In this document: positions 1 to 6,783 of the stretch, one piece after another
Layout of the letters: every line of letters starts with the position of its first letter
Position numbering within the stretch: position 1 is the first letter of the stretch
Source: an archaeon
GTDB taxonomy: Archaea; Nanobdellota; Nanobdellia; SCGC-AAA011-G17; GW2011-AR18
Assembly: GCA_023245565.1 (NCBI GenBank)
Contig: JAHFKB010000032.1
Span: 1-11,073 of the forward strand
Length of the DNA: 11,073 nucleotides
Direction of reading: 5' to 3'
The notes under the pieces: model-generated
What the model saw: only the letters and a program-made list of their open reading frames with translations
Told to the model about the DNA's origin: nothing
Databases searched by the model: none
Translations under genes and position numbers: made by a program

Positions 1-1050
1 AAAATTACCAGAATAAATATAATTAGCATTAGTTAAATTATTTAAAAATATACCAGTAGCAATTCCAGTTAAATGTTTTGTTATTGTATTACCAAATATT
101 TTATTTTGAGTAGAATTATCTGTAATATATAAACCAATAACAGAATTATTTTCTATAAGATTAGAATTTAAACTAAAATTATGTGCATTAAACATATTAA
201 TTCCATATCTGGTATTATTAGTAATATTATTGCCAATTAAAGTATTATCCCTACCTTGATAAAAAATAAACCCATCTAAATTACCATATATTGTATTATA
301 ATTATAAGTATTATTTGCTATGGGATTTGTTAAATCAGCAGTTAAAACATAAAAACCTTCTCCACTATTATAAACAGTATTATTAGTAAAATTATTATTT
401 TGAATTCCAGCTGAAGATATTAAAAAACCATATATAGAATTATTATAAACCACATTAGAAATAAAACTATTATTATTTAAAGAAGAAAGAGCAACCCCAT
501 CAGCAGAACCATTGATATCATTACTTTGTATTGTATTATTATCACTAGAATCTATCTTCAAACCATAAATAGTAGAATCAAATAATCTATTATTTTTAAT
601 AGTGTTATAATAAGCCAATAATAGTTGTAATCCAGTATTTGAACTAGATTTAATAGTATTATTATATAAATAATTACCATTGCTTTGAATATAAATTCCA
701 TAAATATTATTGCTGAAAATATTATGACTTATATTATTTGAATTACTAGTAACATTAACACCAAATGTATTATTAGTAATATTATTTTTAAATATATAAG
801 AATTATTTCCTAAAAGATAAAATCCTCCAATTACTGAATCACGAACACTTAAATTACTAATATTAACATAATTGCTGGTAATATTAAATACTGCAAGATT
901 TAAATTAGAAGCATTAACATTAACATAAGATTGATTTCCATATATATTTATACTTTTATTTACAACAACATTTTCTATATAAGGTTTTGTTGAATTATAA
1001 CAAATAGTTACTGTACCATTATCAATGTAATTTATTGCTTCTTGTATTGT
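1..1050 (-). repeat. Coding repeat array, second beta-helix domain (continues past window)
   Basis: Coils resume at residue ~826 after a pectate-lyase-like cap, with units such as NNITNNTFGVNV and NNNFTNNTVYNSGEGFYV. The array runs to the left edge. The coils are somewhat less uniform than in the first array, and the cap marks this as a separate helix and not a continuation. Confidence 0.75.
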
Positions 1051-3525
1051 AGTATAAAATTCAGGACTTAAAGGATCACAATTATATCCAGTAGAACTTG
1101 CAGAAACTCTATTTGTACTAAAGTAAACAGGACCAAACATATTTACATCAAAGGAAGTTATATTATTAAGTAATACAAATTTACTAGAATAATTAATACT
1201 TGTTCTTCCTAAATTATCCCATCCAAAAGGATCTAATTTATATTTCGCTATATAAATCCTAGATTGACTGCTGTTATAATAAAAACCTAAATTAATTCTA
1301 GCAGTTTCAGAATTATTATAAATATTTACAATATTTGTTTCAGAACTAACTAAATTGCATGAAGAATAAAGTCCACTTGAACAAGCATCTGGAGATAAAA
1401 GAGCTGGAAAAGGACTTGTTGATAAAGAAACATTAATTAAATTATCAAAAGACATAGTTAAATATTCAGTAGTAAAATTATAATAAATTCCATTATATAA
1501 TGCAGAAACATTACTATTAAAACTTGAATTTAAATCATAAGTTCCAGCAGCACTTAAAGCCCTATTAGGTCCTATGAATGTTGCATTAGTATTATAAGTA
1601 AATAAATATTCTTCTAAATTATTAGTAATTGCAGTATTATTATTTAAATAAATACGAGAACTACTATTAATATAATATCCATAATTATTAGAAGCAGCAC
1701 TATTATTAGTTAAATTAATATTATAACTTGAATTAAGGAAAATTCCAGAATTAGTATTTAATGAAAAATTATTATTGCTTATATTTGTATTGTAAATATT
1801 ATTCAATACAAAACCTTCAGAATTAATTGTTAAATTATTACTATTTAAACTATTATTTTCTGCATTACTAATATAAATTCCATAATAAGTATTATTAATA
1901 ATTATATTATAATTAAAAATATTACTTCCTGAATTTAATATAGTTAATCCATAAGTATTATTATAAACATAATTTCTATTAAAAACACTATTGTTAGAAT
2001 CACTTATTAAATAAAACCCATTATATATATTATTATAAACAGTATTAGTTGTAAAATTATTATTTTTACTATTTGTTAAATAAAATCCACTATTTGAATT
2101 ATTATAAACTGTATTATTTATAAAATTATTATAATTACTTCCAGTTAAATAAAATCCATAAGTATTATTATAACCAATATTATTTGTTAAGTTATTGTAT
2201 TGACTATTGATAGAAAAACCAAATCCTCCAACACCATTTCCATAAGCAGTATTATTAGTAAATTTATAATAACTAACTGTTTCAACATAAATACCATATT
2301 GAGAATTGTTATAAGCAGTATTATTTATTAAATTATTATAATTACCAGCACTTAAATAAAACCCATAAGTATTATTATAAACTATATTATTAGTAAAATT
2401 ATTACTATTTCCATTTACATCTGATTCAAGTATACCATACCCAACACCTTTAGTATGATTATAAGCAACATTTCTATTCATAATAGTATTTATCGAAGCA
2501 TAAATATAAAATCCATAATTGTTATTAGTATCAGCCGTATTATTTGTAAAATTATTTAAAACTGCTTGATTAGAAATAAAACCACCATCAGAATTATTAT
2601 AAGCAATATTATTTGTAATATTGTTATTTCCACCATTATAAAAATTAAAACCATAATTAACACTAGTGTTTGCAATATTATTACTTATAATATTATAAGA
2701 TCCAGGGAAAAAGAAAGCACTAGCTAAACTATTATACACCACATTATTTATTATATTGTTATAATTTGTATTTACTCTAATTCCATGATCTAAACTATTA
2801 TAAACAAAATTATTTGTAACATTATTAAAATTACCATTACTTAAATAAATCCCTGTATAAGAACCATTAATACTATTATAACGTATAGTATTATTTTCAG
2901 AAACAGAAGATAGAAGTACACCATACCCAGGATTATTATATAACGTGTTATTTGTAATATTATTATAATTACTTGCTGTTAAATAAAATATAGATTGACT
3001 ATTATTATAAAATATATTCCTAGTTAAATTATTATAAAAAGAAGTTTCCAGAAAAAACCCATAACTTCCATTTAAAACATTACTAATAGTAACATTACTA
3101 CTGTTACTAGAGTTTGAATAAAATGCATAAGTATTATTATTAAAAGTAATATTTGTAATATTAATATTAGTAGAATATGTTGGTATTATACCATAATAAC
3201 TATAATTAATATTTCCATTAACAATAGTAATATTTGTAACATCAGGTCCAATTTTAATGCCTGCATGACCACCACCACTAGAATTTGTTGCATTAAGTAT
3301 AGAATATCCATTTAAGTCTAATAATACATGATTAGCACTTATAATCATACAGTTATTTCCATTAGTAGAATTTAAATTATTACCAAGAGTATAAATCCCA
3401 GAAGTAGCAATTGTCGTACAACCACTAACTCCGTCACCATAAGAATAATTAACTAAAAGTAAGGAAATAATTAATGAACTTATAACTAGAAGAATAAATC
3501 CTTTTTTTGTAAATGTATTATTCAT
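1..3525 (-). CDS. Large secreted right-handed beta-helix (NosD/pectate-lyase-like) surface protein, C-terminus beyond window
   Basis: An open frame of 1175 codons without a stop runs from an ATG at 3525 to the left window edge, so the C-terminus is missing. An in-frame TAA lies only three codons upstream of the ATG, so the start is unambiguous. Residues 1-30 form a Sec-type signal peptide: a KK pair, a long hydrophobic stretch, then SYG before DG. Residues ~31-85 look like an archaeal beta-helix N-cap, with C-TTI, SGIYTL, LLDLNGYSI and NITIVNGNI. Beta-helix coils of about 20-27 aa follow to ~632, with variants of NNTVYNNSYGFYLTNSN. A non-repetitive, Cys-containing domain fills ~640-820. A second helix starts at ~826 with the typical TIQEAINYIDNGTV cap. 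The protein is extremely Asn-rich with very many N-x-S/T sequons, suggesting a glycosylated cell-surface protein. Any enzymatic role is unknown; adhesion or envelope function is inferred. A membrane anchor, if present, lies outside the window. Confidence 0.9.
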   Translation of the reverse strand, partial: MNNTFTKKGFILLVISSLIISLLLVNYSYGDGVSGCTTIATSGIYTLGNNLNSTNGNNCMIISANHVLLDLNGYSILNATNSSGGGHAGIKIGPDVTNITIVNGNINYSYYGIIPTYSTNINITNITFNNNTYAFYSNSSNSSNVTISNVLNGSYGFFLETSFYNNLTRNIFYNNSQSIFYLTASNYNNITNNTLYNNPGYGVLLSSVSENNTIRYNSINGSYTGIYLSNGNFNNVTNNFVYNSLDHGIRVNTNYNNIINNVVYNSLASAFFFPGSYNIISNNIANTSVNYGFNFYNGGNNNITNNIAYNNSDGGFISNQAVLNNFTNNTADTNNNYGFYIYASINTIMNRNVAYNHTKGVGYGILESDVNGNSNNFTNNIVYNNTYGFYLSAGNYNNLINNTAYNNSQYGIYVETVSYYKFTNNTAYGNGVGGFGFSINSQYNNLTNNIGYNNTYGFYLTGSNYNNFINNTVYNNSNSGFYLTNSKNNNFTTNTVYNNIYNGFYLISDSNNSVFNRNYVYNNTYGLTILNSGSNIFNYNIIINNTYYGIYISNAENNSLNSNNLTINSEGFVLNNIYNTNISNNNFSLNTNSGIFLNSSYNINLTNNSAASNNYGYYINSSSRIYLNNNTAITNNLEEYLFTYNTNATFIGPNRALSAAGTYDLNSSFNSNVSALYNGIYYNFTTEYLTMSFDNLINVSLSTSPFPALLSPDACSSGLYSSCNLVSSETNIVNIYNNSETARINLGFYYNSSQSRIYIAKYKLDPFGWDNLGRTSINYSSKFVLLNNITSFDVNMFGPVYFSTNRVSASSTGYNCDPLSPEFYTTIQEAINYIDNGTVTICYNSTKPYIENVVVNKSINIYGNQSYVNVNASNLNLAVFNITSNYVNISNLSVRDSVIGGFYLLGNNSYIFKNNITNNTFGVNVTSNSNNISHNIFSNNIYGIYIQSNGNYLYNNTIKSSSNTGLQLLLAYYNTIKNNRLFDSTIYGLKIDSSDNNTIQSNDINGSADGVALSSLNNNSFISNVVYNNSIYGFLISSAGIQNNNFTNNTVYNSGEGFYVLTADLTNPIANNTYNYNTIYGNLDGFIFYQGRDNTLIGNNITNNTRYGINMFNAHNFSLNSNLIENNSVIGLYITDNSTQNKIFGNTITKHLTGIATGIFLNNLTNANYIYSGNF
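1630..3363 (-). repeat. Coding repeat array, first beta-helix domain
   Basis: Degenerate tandem units of about 60-80 bp encode successive beta-helix coils (residues ~55-632 of the surface protein). Each coil carries an NN-T/I-x-YNN turn followed by a G-F/I-Y-L strand and an N-x-N-F/L-T/I-NN turn. At DNA level the units share words such as AGTATTATTATAAAC (plus strand) but diverge strongly. This looks like an old protein repeat kept by folding constraints, not a recent DNA amplification. Confidence 0.8.
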
Positions 3526-3731
3526 TTTTTCTTACACCATACATTTAAGTTTCCTATCTTATAACCAATAATTTTATTACTCATTTGTAATCTAAGACAA
3601 TGATTAATGGTAGTATGCCAAGAAAGTTTTGTTTTTAATGATAATTCTCTAGTAGAAATAGGATGTTCTTCTATTTCTAAATTTTTTAAAATAATAATAT
3701 CTAGAACACTGCCTCTTTTTACTTTTGGCAT
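3522..3731 (-). CDS. Small winged-helix DNA-binding protein (putative transcriptional regulator)
   Basis: A 69-aa basic protein. Visible layout: basic N-terminus, helix 1 (~8-20), helix 2 with TRELSLKTK (~27-35), recognition helix SWHTTINHCLRL (~37-48), then a two-stranded wing (KIIGYKIGNLNVWCKK). This is the H-H-H-wing order of archaeal MarR/ArsR-like or PadR-like domains cut down to the minimum. I do not recognise a specific family. The ATG at 3731 has a TATA box at the right distance for a leaderless transcript. Its TGA overlaps the ATG of the beta-helix gene (ATGA, 4 nt), so the two are probably co-transcribed and translationally coupled. A role in controlling that surface protein is inference. 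No effector domain is present. Confidence 0.75.
   Translation of the reverse strand: MPKVKRGSVLDIIILKNLEIEEHPISTRELSLKTKLSWHTTINHCLRLQMSNKIIGYKIGNLNVWCKKK
3535..3538 (-). promoter_or_regulatory. Internal Shine-Dalgarno-like GGTG for the beta-helix gene
   Basis: GGTG on the minus strand lies inside the last codons of the winged-helix gene, 9 nt before the ATG at 3525. It matches the core of the archaeal GGAGGTGATC ribosome-binding consensus. With the ATGA stop/start overlap it supports translation of the surface protein from the same mRNA as the regulator. Confidence 0.5.
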
Positions 3732-3752
3732 TATAAAATAAATTATTCTAGA

Positions 3753-3760
3753 TTTATAAA
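3753..3760 (-). promoter_or_regulatory. TATA box of the winged-helix/beta-helix operon (leaderless)
   Basis: TTTATAAA on the minus strand is centred about 26 nt upstream of the ATG at 3731. That is the archaeal TATA-to-start distance when transcription begins at or next to the start codon. No Shine-Dalgarno sequence lies before this ATG, consistent with a leaderless mRNA. Confidence 0.6.
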
Positions 3761-3820
3761 CATTACTAATGAATATAGATAACTACAATATATAACAAAT
3801 ATTAATAACTAATATTCGCA

Positions 3821-3870
3821 CTTAGAATAAAATATTATTAAATTAATTCTAAAATCAAATATATTCTAAG
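3821..3870. repeat. 9-bp inverted repeat CTTAGAATA / TATTCTAAG in the intergenic gap
   Basis: The arms at 3821-3829 and 3862-3870 are perfect inverted copies separated by 32 AT-rich bases. They lie between the tRNA 3' end and the operon promoter. A related TATTCTA lies at 3744-3750 between the TATA box and the start codon. This could be an operator, a weak hairpin or chance in AT-rich DNA. The rest of the 148-nt gap shows nothing else recognisable. Confidence 0.35.
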
Positions 3871-3879
3871 AAAATTAAA
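3868..3879 (-). terminator. T-rich stretch after the tRNA gene
   Basis: TTTAATTTTCTT on the minus strand begins one base after the tRNA discriminator. Archaeal RNA polymerase commonly terminates on such oligo-T runs. The surrounding AT-richness makes this weak evidence. Confidence 0.3.
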
Positions 3880-3924
3880 TGCGGGGGACAGGATTTGAAC
3901 CTGCGTAGGCCTTAGCCACAGGAT

Positions 3925-3940
3925 ATCTTCCATGTCGGGT
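3925..3940 (-). other. tRNA-Leu intron 2, canonical position 37/38
   Basis: This 16-nt insert lies 3' of the anticodon, at the standard archaeal site. Exon CTT (32-34) pairs with intron AAG near its 3' end, and CC pairs with GG inside. That leaves a 3-nt bulge on the 3' side and about 4 nt on the 5' side. The motif is therefore imperfect: A35 faces G where a fourth pair is expected. The one-base ambiguity at its ends does not change the mature tRNA. Confidence 0.6.
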
Positions 3941-3947
3941 CTTAAGT

Positions 3948-3970
3948 TTAGCAAAGCATTTTATTGCTTA
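3948..3970 (-). other. tRNA-Leu intron 1, non-canonical, between positions 30 and 31
   Basis: This 23-nt insert lies inside the anticodon stem. It forms a good bulge-helix-bulge. Inner helix: AAGCA/TGCTT (3965-3969 with 3954-3958) around a 6-nt loop. First bulge: GG|T. Central 4-bp helix: exon GGCA with intron TGCT, one G-U pair. Second bulge: AA|A. The outer helix is weak (one pair), as in relaxed motifs. Only this boundary restores the A31-T39 pair. Confidence 0.7.
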
Positions 3971-4028
3971 CCTGCCCATTTGACCAGGCTCTGGCACCCC
4001 CGCATAGAAGTGAAGAACTAAAATGGCT

Positions 4029-4042
4029 TTTATAAAGTTTTT
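4029..4042 (-). promoter_or_regulatory. BRE/TATA promoter of tRNA-Leu
   Basis: The minus strand reads AAAAAC (BRE-like) followed by TTTATAAA, with the TATA box centred about 30 nt upstream of the mature tRNA 5' end. This gives the tRNA its own promoter with a short 5' leader. Confidence 0.6.
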
Positions 4043-4047
4043 TATTA

Positions 4048-4061
4048 CAAAAATTAAGAAA
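4048..4061 (-). terminator. T-rich stretch downstream of guaB
   Basis: The minus strand reads TTTCTTAATTTTTG about 45-60 nt after the guaB stop codon and just before the tRNA promoter. It is a plausible oligo-T terminator separating the two transcripts. No hairpin is obvious. Confidence 0.3.
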
Positions 4062-4106
4062 GTCTAATGAGTTTCACCTAAATTATTATTAATATTTTTA
4101 ATTTAT

Positions 4107-6692
4107 TTACTTTATTTGATCTATATCATGAGAATGACTTTCTTTTAATCCAGCACCAGTTATTTTTACAAATTCAGCATTCTTCCACAATTCTTGAATA
4201 TTATGTGCACCACAATAACTCATTCCACTTCTTAATCCTCCAAGTAATGGGTAAATAACTTCTGAAACATTTCCTCTATAAGGTGTAGTACCTTCAACAC
4301 CTTCTGGTACAACTTCACTTAAATCATCACTTCCATTTTCTTTTAATTTCCTTGCCATAACAGAACCAAACCCAGCACTACCTCTATAAATTTTAAATTT
4401 TCTTCCATTTTTTATTATTGTTTGCCCAGGACTTTCTTCTGTTCCACCCAATAAATTTCCAAGCATAACAGTAGAAGCACCAGCAGCTAAAGCTTTTGTA
4501 ATATCACCAGATAATTTTATTCCACCATCTGCAATTATTGGAATTCCAACTTCATTTCCAACTTTTGCACATTCTAAAACACCAGTAAACTGAGGAAAAC
4601 CAGCACCAGTTACAATTCTTGTAATACAAATTGAATTATGCACAATTGCATTATTTGCTATAAAACTATGAGTTTCACAATCAACTTCTAAATCATAAAC
4701 TTTCTCATATAATTCTGTTTCTTTATTTTCTAATAATTTAGCTACTTGGTATTCTTCAGTTAATCTCTTCTCCCCAGTATTTATTATTTCACCAATATAA
4801 ATTTCATTAACATTTTCCAATTTTACATTTTTTAAACCACCAATGCTAGGTTTTCTTTTTATATTATTTGGAAATACACCAGTTAGCAAATAATTTAATA
4901 TGTTAAATAATTCTATTAATTTTTGAGAGGTATTTGTAAATCTAATTCTCCCGCTCTCTTCTTTATGACCATCACTATCAATTAAACCATCTAAAATTCC
5001 CTGAAGATATTCTCTATTTTTAATTAAGTATTTTGTAGGCAATTCTTTATTTTCTCTCTTTCCAAAAGTCTGCAAAAAGTCTGCAAAAGGTTTATAGTAT
5101 AATATTATTTGAATTATATTTTTCTTGTAATTTAAACTACATTCTTTATCAAAAATTTTTACTATGCATTCAATTAATTTATTAGCTTTTTCTATTTCAT
5201 GTTTTCCAAGATACCATCTAACAGAACCAACATGCGAATTATTTTTTTTATCAAAACCAGAATGAGAACTTCCATCACCCAAGAACAATCCAAATATATA
5301 ACCTAATTCATAACATGGAGTAAGAATTATATCTTCTTTATAATTAAAACCAACACTCCAATTTCCACCAACACGTTTATTTAATATAATTTCAAAAAAA
5401 TTATCTAATTCAAAATTTATTTCTCTAGGCATTAATAAAACATCTTGTTTTAAATCTTTGATTTCTTTCCATTTATATTTTGACATTTTTGGAATAGTTT
5501 TACTTTGTAATTCTAGCAAAGTAGAATAACCTCTAGATTGAATAGTTTCAATAGAAGTACTGTTTAAGTCACCAACCCAATATCTATGGTCAGAAGTTAC
5601 ATAAGTATCTTGATAAAAAATTGAATTTCTAATTTTACTTACTTTTCTAATTCCAGTACAAAATGATTTTTTTACATTTACAGGCTTTCCATATTTATTT
5701 ATTACTCGATCTCCAGCCTGAACATCTTCAATATTTTTATAAGAACCATTAGAAACTAAAATACGAGTTCCAGCCGCAAAGCAACCAGGCCCAACTCCAA
5801 CTTTAATTGCATCAGCACCAGCATTAATTAAATCTAAAGTTGCTTCAGGAGTTACAACATTTCCAGCAATAATTTCTACATCACCAAATTTATCTCTCAA
5901 TGCTTTAATTGTGTCAATAACTTGTTGAGAATGCCCATGTGCAATATCAATACATAAAACATCGCAATCAGCATTAATTAAAGCCTCAGCTCTTTCTAAA
6001 TAATCTCCTTTTACACCAATAGCTCCGCCAACTAATACTCTTCCTTTTTTATCTTTAGAAGATAAAGGATACATATCTCTTTTCATTATATCTTTTGCAG
6101 TAATTAATCCTTTCAAGATTCCACTTTTATCTACTAAAGGTAATTTCTCAACTTTATATTGTTTAAATAAAATTTTAGCAGTCTCTGTATCTGTATTAGC
6201 AGGAGCAGTAATTGATTTATCTTTAGGCGTCATAACCTCAGATATAGATCTTAATAAATTATCTTCAAACATTAAATCTCTATTAGTTAATATTCCAACA
6301 TATCTTCCAACACCGTCAATAATAGGAATTCCAGTTATTTTTTTCTCATTCATTAATTTTTTAGCATCTTTAATTATATGATCTTGAGTTAAAGTATAAG
6401 GTTTCTCAATCAATATACCCTCAGATCTTTTAGCTTTTAGTATTTCATTAACTTGATCTTCCACAGTTAAAAATCTATGAATTATACCAATTCCACCCTG
6501 TCTTGCCATTGCAATAGCCATATTAGCTTCAGTAACACTATCCATATTTGCACTTATAATCGGCAAATTAATTCTAATATTTTTAGTTAAATTAGAAGAA
6601 GTATCTACATGTTTCCTAGAAGTAATATTAGAAAACTTAGGAACTAGAAGAACATCATCATACGAAAGAGCTTCTCTTATTTCTTGTACCAC
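4107..6692 (-). CDS. guaB: IMP dehydrogenase-family protein (GuaB) interrupted by an intein; GMP reductase activity not excluded
   Basis: The 861-aa precursor leaves a 478-aa protein after removal of the 383-aa intein, the normal GuaB length. The family oxidises IMP to XMP with NAD+, the committed step of GMP synthesis. Residues 1-90 (SYDDVLLVP, ISANMDSVTE, GGIGIIHR) and 210-303 plus 687-861 form the barrel; two CBS domains lie at ~98-143 and ~153-206. Visible sites are CIDIAHGHS (248-256), catalytic-loop GPG (301-303) joined to SIC (Cys689), ADGGI (721-725), EGVEG (797-801) and the C-terminal AGLKESHSHD. Oddity: the flap (~772-796) shows no Arg-Tyr dyad where SSDRYFQ is usual, so a CBS-containing GMP reductase is the alternative. 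The start is GTG with AGGA six nt upstream. It is a single gene with its own weak promoter. Confidence 0.9.
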   Translation of the reverse strand: MVQEIREALSYDDVLLVPKFSNITSRKHVDTSSNLTKNIRINLPIISANMDSVTEANMAIAMARQGGIGIIHRFLTVEDQVNEILKAKRSEGILIEKPYTLTQDHIIKDAKKLMNEKKITGIPIIDGVGRYVGILTNRDLMFEDNLLRSISEVMTPKDKSITAPANTDTETAKILFKQYKVEKLPLVDKSGILKGLITAKDIMKRDMYPLSSKDKKGRVLVGGAIGVKGDYLERAEALINADCDVLCIDIAHGHSQQVIDTIKALRDKFGDVEIIAGNVVTPEATLDLINAGADAIKVGVGPGCFAAGTRILVSNGSYKNIEDVQAGDRVINKYGKPVNVKKSFCTGIRKVSKIRNSIFYQDTYVTSDHRYWVGDLNSTSIETIQSRGYSTLLELQSKTIPKMSKYKWKEIKDLKQDVLLMPREINFELDNFFEIILNKRVGGNWSVGFNYKEDIILTPCYELGYIFGLFLGDGSSHSGFDKKNNSHVGSVRWYLGKHEIEKANKLIECIVKIFDKECSLNYKKNIIQIILYYKPFADFLQTFGKRENKELPTKYLIKNREYLQGILDGLIDSDGHKEESGRIRFTNTSQKLIELFNILNYLLTGVFPNNIKRKPSIGGLKNVKLENVNEIYIGEIINTGEKRLTEEYQVAKLLENKETELYEKVYDLEVDCETHSFIANNAIVHNSICITRIVTGAGFPQFTGVLECAKVGNEVGIPIIADGGIKLSGDITKALAAGASTVMLGNLLGGTEESPGQTIIKNGRKFKIYRGSAGFGSVMARKLKENGSDDLSEVVPEGVEGTTPYRGNVSEVIYPLLGGLRSGMSYCGAHNIQELWKNAEFVKITGAGLKESHSHDIDQIK
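4635..5783 (-). mobile_element. GuaB intein (383 aa) with LAGLIDADG homing endonuclease
   Basis: The intein covers precursor residues 304-686. It starts with Cys1 (CFAAGTRILVSNG, block A) directly after GPG and ends in VHN before extein Ser687 of SICITR. Block B shows T-x-x-H (TSDH, intein 63-66). Block F/G is VYDLEVDCETHSFIANN then AIVHN. All residues for standard class 1 splicing are present: Cys1, block B Thr/His, penultimate His, terminal Asn, Ser+1. Two dodecapeptide motifs, LGYIFGLFLGDG (160-171) and LQGILDGLIDSDG (270-282), keep their catalytic Asp, so the endonuclease may be active. The insert separates GPG from the catalytic Cys loop, so the unspliced precursor must be inactive. The frame is intact. 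Confidence 0.95.
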
Positions 6693-6721
6693 TTTTATCC
6701 TATGAATAATTAAGCAAATTA

Positions 6722-6730
6722 TTTTTAAAG
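6722..6730 (-). promoter_or_regulatory. Possible TATA box of guaB
   Basis: The minus strand reads CTTTAAAAA about 34 nt upstream of the GTG start in the 91-nt gap after the DUF1003 gene. Initiation ~26 nt downstream would leave a very short leader containing AGGA. AT-richness makes it a weak call. Confidence 0.3.
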
Positions 6731-6783
6731 ATTATTGTAATTAGAAATGCATAATATTATGAGTTTATTATAGAAAATAAGCT

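Larger units (their letters stand above)
3880..4003 (-). tRNA. tRNA-Leu (anticodon UAA), interrupted by two predicted introns
   Basis: The acceptor GCGGGGG pairs with CCCCCGC and the discriminator is A (3880). The D-arm has a CCA/TGG stem and a GG-containing loop. The T-arm is GCAGG-TTCAAAT-CCTGT. The 14-nt variable arm (GGC/GCC stem) marks a class II tRNA. No contiguous anticodon arm exists. Joining CAGG (3971-3974), ACTTAAG (3941-3947) and ATCCTG (3919-3924) gives a perfect five-pair stem, CAGGA/TCCTG, and the loop CTTAAGA with U33, anticodon UAA (3942-3944) and purine 37. This implies introns of 23 and 16 nt and a mature length of 85 nt before CCA. CCA is not encoded, so a CCA-adding enzyme is needed. 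Leu identity follows from the long variable arm, discriminator A and anticodon. Confidence 0.9.

Noticed and set aside
1..3400. Short, similar AT-rich words repeating along the plus strand could suggest a CRISPR array, satellite or non-coding repeat region.
   Set aside because: Spacing is irregular and units are degenerate. The minus strand holds a single stop-free frame of 1175 codons with beta-helix periodicity, a signal peptide and caps, so the repetition is protein-level.
3919..3974. A single intron in the tRNA-Leu anticodon arm.
   Set aside because: Every single-junction choice puts A or another base at position 33 or breaks the stem. Only the two-intron model gives U33, a perfect 5-bp stem and a sensible Leu anticodon.
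3732..4003. tRNA-Leu as an integration site bounding a mobile island that carries the regulator and surface protein.
   Set aside because: I saw no second copy of the tRNA 3' end, no integrase and no flanking direct repeat in the window.
4107..6692. The overlong GuaB as a gene fusion or pseudogene.
   Set aside because: The extra 383 aa are a complete intein with precise splice residues. Removing them restores normal length and an uninterrupted catalytic loop.
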